A DNA stretch of 64,000 bases from Saccharibacillus deserti (GCF_013618475.1 NZ_JABJVN010000003.1:356156-420155), one strand, 5' to 3'. Shown: positions 10,871 through 19,333, numbered from the stretch's first letter. Notes: generated by a model from the letters alone, not told the origin. A program made the numbers and translations.

Positions 10871-13059
10871 GCGCGGAGCATCCGTTTTACCGGCTGGCCC
10901 CGTTCATCCAGGAGTATATTTACCGCAGCGGCTGGGAAGAGCTGCGCGAAGTGCAGGTGGAAGCGAGCCGCGTGGTGCTCGATACGAACCATCATATGCT
11001 GATCGCTTCCGGGACGGCTTCGGGCAAGACCGAAGCCGCCTTTTTTCCGGCGCTGACGCTGCTTGAACAGGAACCGTCCTCTTCGGTCGGCATTCTGTAC
11101 ATCGGACCGCTCAAAGCGCTGATCAACGACCAGTTCCAGCGGCTCGAAGGGCTGATGCGCGATGCGCATATCCCGGTCTGGCATTGGCACGGCGACGTGC
11201 CGCAGTCCGAGAAGACCAAAGTCATGCGCCATCCGTCGGGCGTGCTCCAGATTACGCCCGAATCGCTGGAAGGGCTGCTCATGAACCGCCCCAACGCCAT
11301 TCCGGCGCTGTTCGGCGACCTGCGCTTTATCGTCATCGACGAAGTGCATGCCTTCATGGGGGCGGACCGCGGCTCCCAGGTGCTGAGCCAGCTCGAACGC
11401 CTGTCCCGCATGGCGGGCTGTTCGCCGCGCCGGATCGGCTTGTCCGCGACGCTCGGCGACTACGAGGCCGTGAAGTCCTGGCTGGCCGGCGGCACGCGTA
11501 TTCCGGTCGAGCTGGTCTCGCCGCCGGGCGGACGCAAACTGCGGCTGTCGATCGAGAACTTCGCCATGCCGGACGCCCGCGACGAGCGGCAGAGCGAAGC
11601 GCTGGAGAATGCGAAGAAGTCGTACAACAACTTCATTTATGACCATACCCATCTCAAAAAGGCGCTGATCTTCACCAACAGCCGCACCGTTGCCGAGACG
11701 ACGATTCTGGAGATGCGCCGGATCGCCGAGCTGCGCCAGCAGCCCGACGTGTTCCACGTGCATCACGGCAGCATCTCTTCGATGCTGCGCGAAGAAGCCG
11801 AGACGGCCCTGCGCGAAGGGTACGGCCCGGCGGTCGCGGCGGCGACGCTGACGCTTGAACTCGGTATCGACCTCGGCAGTCTGGAACGGGTGATGCAGCT
11901 CGGCGCGCCGTATTCCTGCGCCAGCTTCGTCCAGCGGCTCGGCCGTTCGGGCCGGCGCGAAGGCGCGGTCGCGGAGATGATGTTCGTCTGCGCGGAAGAA
12001 GACGACGAGGAAGCGCAGCTTCCCGCGCGCATGCCGTGGACGCTGCTGCGGGCGATCGCCGTGTGCGAACTGTACGTCAAGGAGAAATGGATCGAGCCGC
12101 AGACGGTGCGCCAGCTGCCGCTCGGCCTGCTGTACCATCAGACGATGAGCGTGCTGCGCAGTTTTGGCGAAGCGGAAGCGGGCGAACTCGCCCGCGCCGT
12201 GCTGACACTGCCTCCTTTTGCCAACTTTACGACGGATCAGTACCGCGAGCTGCTGGAGTATCTGCTTGCGACCGACCATATCGAACAGACGGAAGACGGC
12301 ATGCTGATCGTGGGACTGATGGGCGAGCGCGTATCGGGCCATTACCGCTTCTATGCCGTATTTCAAGACGAAGAAGAGCATGCCGTCTACGACGGTTCGG
12401 AAGAGATCGGTTCGATCACGACCGTGCCGCCGGCCGGCTACTGCTTCTCGCTCGCCGGTCGGCTCTGGAAAGTCGAAGAAGTCGACAACCGGCACAAAGC
12501 CGTCTACGTCAAACATGCCAAAGGCAAAGTCGATACGCTCTGGCTCGGAGCAGGCGGCGATATGCATACGCGGATCGTGCGCAAGATGCGCGATATTTTG
12601 CGGGAAAACACGCTCTATCCGTATCTGGCTCCCAACGCGGCCGCCCGGCTCGAACGCGCCCGGCGCCTGTCCCGCGAGACCGGCCTGACCGAACGGCTCG
12701 TGCTGCCCGCGGGCGGCGATTCCCTGTTCGTTATGCCGTGGATCGGCAGCCGGGAATTCCGGACGTTGGAGCGGCTGCTGAAGAACAATCTGTCGCGGCA
12801 GCTCTCGCTTCGTTCCATCGTCCCGATGGAACCGCATTACATGGTGGTAGCCGGACGCACCGACGCCGACGAACTGCAGCAGCTGATCCTGTCCGAGAGC
12901 GAGCGCATGGAGGATTCGATCCAGATGCTCGACGAGTTCGAAGCGCCTTACCTCGGCAAGTACGACGAGTTCACGCCGCCGAACCTGATCCGAGCCGCTT
13001 TTGCGGCGGACGGGCTGGATCTGGAAGGGTTAAGGCGGGGACTGCGGGGCGTGTTTTAA
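10867..13059 (+). CDS. Superfamily II DEAD/DEAH helicase, Lhr / BrxHI-like
   Basis: A 730-residue helicase that starts at a GTG overlapping the previous stop (GTGA). Visible motifs: Walker A A47-S-G-T-A-S-G-K-T55, motif II D158-E-V-H161, motif III S-A-T-L-G, and motif VI Q-R-L-G-R-S-G-R. The long C-terminal half beyond the two RecA domains fits the Lhr-like group to which BrxHI belongs. It should be an ATP-driven nucleic acid translocase or unwinding enzyme in the cytoplasm. The operon ends here with a terminator. No methyltransferase (PglX) or phosphatase (PglZ) gene adjoins it, so this is not a standard BREX locus. Confidence 0.88.
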   Translation: MSAEHPFYRLAPFIQEYIYRSGWEELREVQVEASRVVLDTNHHMLIASGTASGKTEAAFFPALTLLEQEPSSSVGILYIGPLKALINDQFQRLEGLMRDAHIPVWHWHGDVPQSEKTKVMRHPSGVLQITPESLEGLLMNRPNAIPALFGDLRFIVIDEVHAFMGADRGSQVLSQLERLSRMAGCSPRRIGLSATLGDYEAVKSWLAGGTRIPVELVSPPGGRKLRLSIENFAMPDARDERQSEALENAKKSYNNFIYDHTHLKKALIFTNSRTVAETTILEMRRIAELRQQPDVFHVHHGSISSMLREEAETALREGYGPAVAAATLTLELGIDLGSLERVMQLGAPYSCASFVQRLGRSGRREGAVAEMMFVCAEEDDEEAQLPARMPWTLLRAIAVCELYVKEKWIEPQTVRQLPLGLLYHQTMSVLRSFGEAEAGELARAVLTLPPFANFTTDQYRELLEYLLATDHIEQTEDGMLIVGLMGERVSGHYRFYAVFQDEEEHAVYDGSEEIGSITTVPPAGYCFSLAGRLWKVEEVDNRHKAVYVKHAKGKVDTLWLGAGGDMHTRIVRKMRDILRENTLYPYLAPNAAARLERARRLSRETGLTERLVLPAGGDSLFVMPWIGSREFRTLERLLKNNLSRQLSLRSIVPMEPHYMVVAGRTDADELQQLILSESERMEDSIQMLDEFEAPYLGKYDEFTPPNLIRAAFAADGLDLEGLRRGLRGVF

Positions 13060-13089
13060 GCGTTAAGTCGCAGCGATGTGACACAGGCA

Positions 13090-13136
13090 AAAGAGTCTTT
13101 TCCGTATTCGTCAGATAACGGGAAGGCTCTTTTTGG
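13090..13136 (+). terminator. Terminator of the TerB-N/ATPase/helicase operon
   Basis: The inverted repeat AAAGAG-CTTTTCC / GGGAAG-CTCTTT is followed by a T run shortly after the helicase stop. Confidence 0.75.
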
Positions 13137-13226
13137 CGTTAACGCGGGGTGCAACTTTTAACGCTGCCGAAACGTCGGAAAGAAAATGGGTTATTTGGAA
13201 AACAGAACCTCCGGGAGGGGATTATA

Positions 13227-13934
13227 TTGCCGAATAGCGGATCGACGCCCGCCGAAGCTGTTCGCGAAGCTATCGGACGGCTTGAGCCGGACGAACATTC
13301 TTTTGCTATTGTGCGGGATGCGGAATATCGGGAAATCGGGAAATCGAATAGACGCCGACAGATTGTCGGGTTCGGAGGGGTAGGACTGGCTCTGCTTATT
13401 GCATCGGCCTGCGGATCAACCGAGGCTGATCGCCGTGCATCATCCGGGCCGCAGGCGAATCCGAAAGACGAACAAGGCTTGGTCTCTGCGGGCAGCGGGT
13501 ACGTCATCCAGGCGGACAGCCCGGAAGGCGTTTTGGTCGTCTCGCCGGAAAAAGAGGATTTTGGCGATAGCGGAGGAGACGACGCTTATTACGACGCGAC
13601 TTTCTTCTACGGCGCCCCGGAAACCGCCGATATTCGGGTCGGGATGGGCGTCGATGTCCGGATGGAACCGGGCAGCACGGTGATGACCTCCTACCCGGCA
13701 AAAGCCGCCGCCGCGCGAATCGAGATTCTGGAAGATCCCCGGCCCGAGGGAGCGGAACTGGCGCAGTCTCGGGCCGTAGAGATGGCGCTCGATTCGCTCA
13801 AGAAGGGAGCAGCGGGAATTCCGGTTGTGCAGGAAGCGATGTACGACGAAGCGCGGGACACCTGGACCGTGAAGCTGCTGGATAGCAAACGCAGGCCGAT
13901 TGCGATTGAAGTGCAGGACGAGTTGGGCAAATAA
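13227..13934 (+). CDS. Membrane-anchored DUF3221-domain protein (YobA-like)
   Basis: I choose the TTG at 13227 because GGGAGGGG lies 6 bases upstream; this gives 235 residues. A hydrophobic segment at about residues 48-64 ends in A-S-A-C-G, and could be a membrane anchor or a lipobox-like signal following an unusually long cytoplasmic start. Residues of about 95-180 match the DUF3221 pattern: a G-Y-V-I-Q strand, a V-G-M-G-V-D-V strand and the T-S-Y-P-A-K-A-A motif. The last 55 residues form a separate helical and strand segment. DUF3221 proteins of Bacillus (YobA type) are secreted or lipid-anchored and have no known function. It is monocistronic. Confidence 0.68.
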   Translation: MPNSGSTPAEAVREAIGRLEPDEHSFAIVRDAEYREIGKSNRRRQIVGFGGVGLALLIASACGSTEADRRASSGPQANPKDEQGLVSAGSGYVIQADSPEGVLVVSPEKEDFGDSGGDDAYYDATFFYGAPETADIRVGMGVDVRMEPGSTVMTSYPAKAAAARIEILEDPRPEGAELAQSRAVEMALDSLKKGAAGIPVVQEAMYDEARDTWTVKLLDSKRRPIAIEVQDELGK

Positions 13935-14039
13935 CTGCGCAGGAACCGTTATTTGGGCAGGCGCGAGACGCCGTCTTCGGCGTAAGTCTCGCCTGGCGGC
14001 TAAGCGCTCCGCCTTCTCCCGCCGTCCCCGCCTGCAAAG

Positions 14040-14072
14040 CCGAACAGCCCGGGCCGATGTCCGGGCTGTTCG
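14040..14072. terminator. Hairpin between convergent genes, no T tract
   Basis: The 12-base arms CGAACAGCCCGG / CCGGGCTGTTCG form a perfect stem between the DUF3221 and GrpB genes. There is no T run on either strand, so it may act only as a weak or protein-dependent terminator, or protect mRNA ends. Confidence 0.45.
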
Positions 14073-14087
14073 GCGTATGCGCGCTCC

Positions 14088-14612
14088 TTAATCGAGGTTT
14101 CGTCCGGACGCTTCCGCCCACGCCAACGCACGTTTTTCCAACTCGCCGACGTAAGTTTTTTTGGCCGGGCTGTAGCCGCTCGTTTCGTCGAAACGGGAAG
14201 CCAGGGCCGCTTTGAATGCAGTGTAAGCCTGCGCTTCGTCCGCTCTCGCCCGCAGGTAATCGCGCACGGTCAGATGACGCGCGATGTGCGGGCTGTCGGC
14301 CTCGTAGAAGTGGATATGATGCGTACGCGCCTCGCCGCCTTTGCGGAACAACCGGCGGCCGGGAATCCCCCAGTCGCCTGCCGCGTCGTAGCCGAGTTCG
14401 ATCATGCGCGCGTTGTACCCGTCGATCGCCGCAATATCGCGCACGATCGCCATCATGTCGATGACCGGTTTGGCGCTCATGCCGGGGACCGAGGTGCTGC
14501 CGAAGTGTTCGAAGCTCACTATTTCTTCGCCGAACACGGTGCGCAGGAATTCGGTTTCTTCCTGATACCCGACCGCCCACTCCGGGTTATACTCGCTTAG
14601 ACGAACCTGCAT
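14088..14612 (-). CDS. GrpB family protein (nucleotidyltransferase-like fold)
   Basis: A 174-residue protein, the usual GrpB length. The signature is present: an N-terminal Y-N-P-E-W, then H-F-G-S-T-S-V-P-G-M-S-A-K-P-V-I-D-M with the G-S-T-S and D of a minimal nucleotidyltransferase active site, and a later H-H-I-H-F. The start at 14612 follows GAGAGGAG; the reading frame stays open much further upstream, but only as a shadow of the sigma-factor genes. Function is uncharacterised; the name derives from homologues near dephospho-CoA kinase genes. Confidence 0.88.
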   Translation of the reverse strand: MQVRLSEYNPEWAVGYQEETEFLRTVFGEEIVSFEHFGSTSVPGMSAKPVIDMMAIVRDIAAIDGYNARMIELGYDAAGDWGIPGRRLFRKGGEARTHHIHFYEADSPHIARHLTVRDYLRARADEAQAYTAFKAALASRFDETSGYSPAKKTYVGELEKRALAWAEASGRNLD

Positions 14613-14783
14613 GTCATCGCTCCTCTCGCTTCGCGGACAGCCGCGGTTGCCGGCGTATCCGCGTCCGACTGGGACTATTCGACGGAAGGAGGAGGGATTC
14701 CTGTGGAATCCGCGAAACAAACTGACATACATGGCGTTCAAGCCGCGTCTAATATAAAAAGAGGATAGAAAGGAGGCGGTGTT

Positions 14784-15416
14784 TTGGCGGAGCGGATATG
14801 GAGCGGGGGCGGAGCACCGATTCTTATGTCGAAACCGGACGGATCTACAAAAGAACAACAGGCGGCAGCGGCGGACGGATCCGAAGGGGAGCAGCTGATC
14901 GCGGAATGGTTCGAATCGTATTACGAAGATATTCATCAATATTTGTATTTTATGCTGGGAGACCGGGGCAGCGAAGCGGAAGATATTCTGCAGGAAGTCT
15001 TTATCAAAGCGTACCGCAATCTGCACGCGTTCAAAGGCCAATCCTCGCCCAAAACCTGGCTGACGGCTATTGCGCGCAACGCCGCTCTGGATGCGCTGCG
15101 GCGCAGGCGCTGGACGCTGGCGGGATTCGTGTCCCACAAGGAAGAGCATGCATCCGCGGCGGACGAACCGGAACGGGCGCTGCTTACGGAGGAGCGGCGT
15201 GCGAAAGTGCTGGGACTGCTGGACGCGTTGAAGCCGGCGCAGCGGGAAGTGATCTTTTTTCTGTATCAAAAAGAATTGAGCGTCAAGGAAACGGCCGCCC
15301 TGCTCGACTGCAGCGAAGCCAGAGTACGGACGGTGAGCCACCGGGCGCTGCGCGTTCTGCGCAAAAACGGCGAATTTCAAGAATGGATAGGGGGAGCAGC
15401 GGGCGATGGGGATTAA
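14784..15416 (+). CDS. ECF-type RNA polymerase sigma factor
   Basis: TTG start with a perfect AAGGAGG 7 bases upstream; 210 residues. Region 2 (about residues 38-102) contains the D-I-L-Q-E-V-F-I-K-A-Y-R core-binding and -10-recognition helix. Region 4 (about 145-195) contains a helix-turn-helix with K-E-T-A-A-L-L-D-C-S-E-A-R-V-R-T. The length and two-domain form are those of extracytoplasmic-function sigma factors. Its 3' end overlaps the next gene by 11 bases, which points to translational coupling with a membrane-bound regulator. Confidence 0.93.
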   Translation: MAERIWSGGGAPILMSKPDGSTKEQQAAAADGSEGEQLIAEWFESYYEDIHQYLYFMLGDRGSEAEDILQEVFIKAYRNLHAFKGQSSPKTWLTAIARNAALDALRRRRWTLAGFVSHKEEHASAADEPERALLTEERRAKVLGLLDALKPAQREVIFFLYQKELSVKETAALLDCSEARVRTVSHRALRVLRKNGEFQEWIGGAAGDGD

Positions 15417-16395
15417 CGGACCGACAGGAGGAAGCGGACGGGGGCCGGGCAAAGGGCTGATTGATATTCCGAAGCTGGACGCGCAGCGCAAAGAGCAGAT
15501 TCGCAGCGGCATCCTGACCGGCATCCGTTCCTGGACGAAGCTGCCGGGCGAAGCCGAGCCGCCCCGCCGGGAGTCGGGGAATGGCCGGCGTCGGCTGCTG
15601 ATGGGCGGCGGAATCGGAGCGGGCTGCGCGGCATTGGCGCTGGCCGCCGTATTGATGGTGCAGACGCAGGGAGGGGAGCCGGGCGCAGTGTCTTCCCGGG
15701 CGGTTCCCGCGGCGGCATCGGCCGATGGACCGGGGCAGCCGGCTGCGGAATCCGGGAGTGCCGATCGGGACCTGGAAGCCGGCCCGACTGCCGACAAGAG
15801 CACGGAGTCTCCGCCGATTTGGACGGAAGAGGAAGACCGCAGCGGCGAAGGTCCGCATGGAGTAGCGGGAACGCGGTTGGGATTGACGTACGAACAGTTT
15901 CTGATGCGTTGGCGGACGGGGGCCAGTCAAGAGCTGGAACAGCTGATCCTGCCGGTAAGCGATCATGTCATATTCAATCAATCGATTCCCGGACTTAGCG
16001 ACACCGCGCAGAGGTTTGGTGTGCAGGGCGCCGGTTACGGATACAGAGCCTGGATGAACGCGGATAACGACGAGCTGCGCCGGATCACATTTCAACTGGC
16101 GCCGATCGAAGCCGGGCAGTTCGAGAACGAATCCAACGACGCGGTCGTCCGTTATGTGACGCAGGTGCTGCAGCCGGACTTGACGGAGGCGCAGCGGGCC
16201 GAGCTGCTGGACCAGCTGCGATTCCGAGACTATGAGCAGCCGGGCGGATCGCGCTTTACCGAGAACGGCGGGGTGCTGTATACGCTGGACCAAAGCGAAG
16301 GGAATCCGAGACTCATCGTGGAATTTGCGCGCAAAGACGGAGAACTCGACGAGATGGGCGAATTCCAGGACACCCTCCTTCCTATTGTGTCTTAA
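15406..16395 (+). CDS. Membrane protein coupled to the ECF sigma factor, probable anti-sigma factor
   Basis: A 329-residue protein: an N-terminal cytoplasmic part (about 1-60), one transmembrane helix (about 65-85), an Ala/Gly/Ser-rich linker and an extracellular globular domain (about 160-329). The domain is not recognised. The topology (cytoplasm, one helix, external sensor) and the overlapping start inside the sigma gene are typical of anti-sigma factors. No zinc-binding HxxxCxxC motif is seen in the cytoplasmic part, so the assignment rests on context. Confidence 0.6.
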   Translation: MGINGPTGGSGRGPGKGLIDIPKLDAQRKEQIRSGILTGIRSWTKLPGEAEPPRRESGNGRRRLLMGGGIGAGCAALALAAVLMVQTQGGEPGAVSSRAVPAAASADGPGQPAAESGSADRDLEAGPTADKSTESPPIWTEEEDRSGEGPHGVAGTRLGLTYEQFLMRWRTGASQELEQLILPVSDHVIFNQSIPGLSDTAQRFGVQGAGYGYRAWMNADNDELRRITFQLAPIEAGQFENESNDAVVRYVTQVLQPDLTEAQRAELLDQLRFRDYEQPGGSRFTENGGVLYTLDQSEGNPRLIVEFARKDGELDEMGEFQDTLLPIVS

Positions 16396-16519
16396 CAATC
16401 GAAGCAGATAAAAAAGAGGTTTGGGTGATCGAATGTTCGGAAAAAGAGTAAAATAATTATTTTTCGAGCGAATTTAATAGAATTTTTCCGTTTAAATCGA
16501 ATAATGCGGATATTTCGCC

Positions 16520-16548
16520 TTGACTCTTTCCCGGGGATTAAGTATGAT
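16520..16548 (+). promoter_or_regulatory. Sigma-A promoter of the riboswitch transcript
   Basis: TTGACT, an exact 17-base spacer, then TATGAT. The predicted start of transcription lies about 40 bases before the aptamer. Confidence 0.8.
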
Positions 16549-16593
16549 TGGTTTTGTTGAAAAGCGAACAATACCATACTTAATCATATAATC

Positions 16594-16661
16594 ATTCGTA
16601 TATTCCCGGAGATAAGGTTCGGGAGTCTCTACCAGGGAACCGTAAAGTCCCGGCTACGGAT
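16594..16661 (+). ncRNA. Purine riboswitch aptamer, guanine (C74) type
   Basis: All parts of the purine aptamer are visible. P1 is 16594-16600 paired with 16655-16661. P2 is CCCG/CGGG with loop GATAAGG. The J2/3 segment contains CTCTACC. P3 is GGGA/TCCC with loop ACCGTAAA. The GG of L2 and CC of L3 can make the usual loop-loop pairs. The base that reads the ligand, just before the 3' strand of P1, is C at 16654, as in guanine-binding aptamers; adenine aptamers have U. It lies upstream of a COG2509 FAD-dependent dehydrogenase gene. Confidence 0.9.
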
Positions 16662-16701
16662 AGGATGCTTTTCGCATACCTGCCGTCAGCCGGGCTTTTT
16701 T
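16649..16701 (+). terminator. Riboswitch expression platform terminator
   Basis: A long hairpin with arms CCCGGCT-ACGG-ATAGG-ATGC and GCAT-ACCTG-CCGT-AGCCGGG ends in six T. Its 5' arm shares bases with the 3' strands of both P3 (16649-16651) and P1 (16655-16661). The aptamer and this terminator therefore cannot form together, so ligand binding should allow read-through. Confidence 0.85.
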
Positions 16702-16788
16702 GCGCGTTCAGCAGCTTGTCCGCCGCCGCCCACCCGTCTGTGCAATCCGAAGCCCGGTATGCGCCCATCAGAGGAGGAGACTACCCAT

Positions 16789-18306
16789 ATGACCGATTCC
16801 CTTACTTTTGAAACGATCGAACAGAGTTCCGCAGCATCCAATCAATACGACTGCATTATCGTCGGTGCGGGTCCGGCCGGCATCTTCGCCAGCTACGAAT
16901 TGACGCGTCAGGCCCCCGACTGGAAAGTGCTGCTCGTCGACAAAGGCCACGATATCTACAAACGCCGCTGTCCGATTCTGGAAAATAAAGTCCAGTTCTG
17001 TCCGCCGGCCGCGGGACGCAAAGAGTTTGCGGGCTGCCTGCCGGCCTGCTCGATCACGGCGGGATTCGGAGGCGCGGGCGCGTACAGCGACGGCAAGTTC
17101 AATATTACGACGGAATTCGGCGGATGGATGACGGATTATCTGTCGCCTTCGCAGGTGCTGGAGCTGATCCAATATGTCGATTCGATCAATCTGGAGCACG
17201 GCGCGACCGAGTCGATCACCGATCCGACGACCGATACGATCCGCGATATCGAGCAGAAGGCGTATTCGGCGGGACTCAAGCTGCTGCGCGCGGAAGTCCG
17301 CCACCTGGGAACGGAGCAGAACCTGGAGATCCTGAAGTCCATTTTCGAATATCTCAAACCCCGCGTCGAGATGAAATACAAAGCCGAAGTCGACGACCTG
17401 ATTACGACAAAAGAAGGCGGAGAGCACACGGTCACGGGCATCCGTCTCAAAAACGGCGAAGAGTACCATGCGCCGCGCGTCATGATCGCACCGGGGCGCG
17501 ACGGCTCGGCTTGGCTGGCGGACGTGTTCAAAAAGCGCCGCCTGAAGCTGACCAACAACCAAGTGGACGTCGGCGTGCGCGTCGAGACGTCCGACGTGGT
17601 GATGCGCCAGATCAACGAACATCTGTACGAAGGCAAATTCGTGTTCAACACGTCGGTCGGCACGCGTGTCCGCACGTTCTGCAGCAATCCGTCCGGCCAC
17701 GTCGTGGTGGAGAATCACAGCGGCGTCATGGCGGCGAACGGCCACTCGTACAAAGACCCTGCGCTCGGTTCGCGGAACACGAACTTTGCGCTGCTCGTTT
17801 CGCATAAATTCACGGAGCCGTTCGACAAACCGAACGAGTACGCCCGCGAGATCTGCGAACGCGCCAACGATCTGTCGAGCGGCGGCGTCATCGTGCAGAA
17901 GTACGGCGATATCCTGCGCGGACGTCGCTCCACGCCGGACCGCATCCGTGAAGGGTTCCTCGAGCCGACGCTGAAGGAAGCCGTGCCGGGCGACCTGGGT
18001 CTGGTGCTGCCGTACAACACGATGAAGAGCCTGATCGAGATGGTGGAAGCGCTGGAGAAGGTCACGCCGGGCATCGCGTCCGAGCATACGCTCTTCTACG
18101 GCGTGGAAGCGAAGTTCTACTCCGCCCGTCCGAAGCTGGACGAGACGCTTGAGACCGAGATCCGCGGCCTGTACTGCGGCGGCGACGGCGCGGGGATCAC
18201 GCGCGGTCTGGCCCAAGCCGGCGCGGCGGGCGTGCATATCGCGCGCGGCATGGTGAAGAAAGCCGCAGCCGCCGGAACTCCGGCGGTCGAGCGGACGCTG
18301 GGTTAA
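16789..18306 (+). CDS. FAD-dependent dehydrogenase, COG2509 family
   Basis: The ATG at 16789 follows GAGGAGGAG; 505 residues. An N-terminal dinucleotide-binding motif (I-V-G-A-G-P-A-G-I-F-A-S) sits at about residues 22-35, and a second FAD-contact motif (C-G-G-D-G-A-G-I-T-R-G) lies near the C-terminus. The central G-F-G-G-A-G-A-Y-S-D-G-K-F is characteristic of this large but uncharacterised oxidoreductase family. The cofactor should be FAD; the substrate is unknown. The guanine-type riboswitch directly upstream suggests a link to purine metabolism or purine excess (inference). Confidence 0.9.
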   Translation: MTDSLTFETIEQSSAASNQYDCIIVGAGPAGIFASYELTRQAPDWKVLLVDKGHDIYKRRCPILENKVQFCPPAAGRKEFAGCLPACSITAGFGGAGAYSDGKFNITTEFGGWMTDYLSPSQVLELIQYVDSINLEHGATESITDPTTDTIRDIEQKAYSAGLKLLRAEVRHLGTEQNLEILKSIFEYLKPRVEMKYKAEVDDLITTKEGGEHTVTGIRLKNGEEYHAPRVMIAPGRDGSAWLADVFKKRRLKLTNNQVDVGVRVETSDVVMRQINEHLYEGKFVFNTSVGTRVRTFCSNPSGHVVVENHSGVMAANGHSYKDPALGSRNTNFALLVSHKFTEPFDKPNEYAREICERANDLSSGGVIVQKYGDILRGRRSTPDRIREGFLEPTLKEAVPGDLGLVLPYNTMKSLIEMVEALEKVTPGIASEHTLFYGVEAKFYSARPKLDETLETEIRGLYCGGDGAGITRGLAQAGAAGVHIARGMVKKAAAAGTPAVERTLG

Positions 18307-18324
18307 AACTTTAAAATTAGATGA

Positions 18325-18360
18325 AAAATCACTTCAGTATTTATTGCCGAAGTGATTTTG
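18325..18360. terminator. Bidirectional-looking terminator after the dehydrogenase gene
   Basis: The arms AAAATCACTTC / GAAGTGATTTT form an 11-base perfect stem with flanking A and T. Confidence 0.7.
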
Positions 18361-18433
18361 TGCTTCATACGGACTACTTTTTCTTAACAAATTCTGATAC
18401 TGTAATGATTATGAAAATATGAAAGGAAGAAGG

Positions 18434-19327
18434 ATGACATTGTCTAAGACTGTAAATGATCTCGTGTCTCATATAACCGAGCTGTCAAATGAAGACTTCA
18501 ACAGTCTTTTTTCTAAACTGCTAGACATGCAAGGTGTTTTAGGTCATTTGGACAAGATAACACCGGAAGAGAGAATTAAGACGCTATCTCGGTTAGAATT
18601 ATTTGCAGAACGCAGCTCAAAGTCCTTTAATTATGATCCTGCAAGGCCAAAAGATTTTCTGCCGAAGCTATCAAGGCTTGATGTAGTAGACTGTTATTTT
18701 ACTGGAATGGGGTTTGAGTGGGACGAAAAGCATAAAGCTATAATATGGGACATTTATCCGCAGTTTGATTCTGTAATGGTTATTCCAACAACGAGTAAAG
18801 AACGTGTTGAATCAAAAGGGGTTTTTAATGTTGGGAAAATACAGGGGTTGAATGGATTAAATACAACATTGTTAGTTGGTGATATGACCAGAGTTTCACG
18901 AAAAAGAATTGAGGTCATTCCTCCTTATAACCATCCTAAAAATGGTCCTCAGGCAGTAAAATTAAACAAAGCTTGGGAAGGAAGGATTTTGAATGCAATA
19001 GTGAGTCTATACGCTAATACATTGACTTTAGAAGATGTTCTTAGGTATCGAACCGGTGTAGCAATGCCTGACAAGCTAGACGCAATTAAATCAAAAAGGT
19101 TTAATGCTATTCAATACAAATATGATGAAGGTAGTTGTACACTCAATTACTGGGGCTGGAACAAACATGAGCAAGAAGGGGAAACCCTTACTTTGATTCA
19201 ACCTAAAGTCTCTATTTCGAAATTTGAAAAACAAAGGATAATCGAAGATATTTGTTCTAAACTTGAGCCAGTACGTATACAAGCAGAAGCTCGATACTTC
19301 AACTGGTATCACGGAGGAAAAGCTTAA
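18434..19327 (+). CDS. PemK/MazF-like protein in an AT-rich island
   Basis: The ATG at 18434 is preceded by GGAAGAAGG; 297 residues. Residues 1-85 are helical and not recognised. Residues of about 85-170 follow the PemK/MazF order: a D-V-V-D-C-Y-F strand, a K-A-I-I-W strand, V-M-V-I-P-T-T-S-K-E, then L-V-G-D-M-T-R-V-S-R-K-R-I. This corresponds to the strands and the P-I-T-S-K and D-Q-I-R-x-x-x-x-x-R-L motifs of the endoribonuclease fold, which ToxN-type toxins share. A further helical domain follows. Codon use is AT-rich, unlike both neighbours, suggesting transfer. No protein antitoxin gene is adjacent; a small RNA gene with hairpin repeats begins just after the stop. Confidence 0.65.
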   Translation: MTLSKTVNDLVSHITELSNEDFNSLFSKLLDMQGVLGHLDKITPEERIKTLSRLELFAERSSKSFNYDPARPKDFLPKLSRLDVVDCYFTGMGFEWDEKHKAIIWDIYPQFDSVMVIPTTSKERVESKGVFNVGKIQGLNGLNTTLLVGDMTRVSRKRIEVIPPYNHPKNGPQAVKLNKAWEGRILNAIVSLYANTLTLEDVLRYRTGVAMPDKLDAIKSKRFNAIQYKYDEGSCTLNYWGWNKHEQEGETLTLIQPKVSISKFEKQRIIEDICSKLEPVRIQAEARYFNWYHGGKA

Positions 19328-19333
19328 ATTCTA

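Noticed and set aside
10135..12837. A 900-codon minus-strand frame opposite the ATPase and helicase genes.
   Set aside because: Antisense shadow; composition is His/Arg/Gln-rich without domain motifs, while the plus strand carries clear helicase motifs.
4711..13059. Calling the operon a BREX system.
   Set aside because: Only BrxD- and BrxHI-like genes are present; the defining PglX, PglZ, BrxC/PglY components are absent in the surrounding sequence.
14613..15803. N-terminal extension of the GrpB frame to more than 500 residues.
   Set aside because: The extension is antisense to the sigma factor and its partner; GrpB proteins are about 170 residues and a good ribosome-binding site precedes the internal start.
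16594..16661. Adenine or 2'-deoxyguanosine class for the purine aptamer.
   Set aside because: The ligand-reading base is C rather than U, which disfavours adenine. The J2/3 CTCTACC and canonical loops agree with the guanine class; only binding assays could exclude 2'-deoxyguanosine fully.
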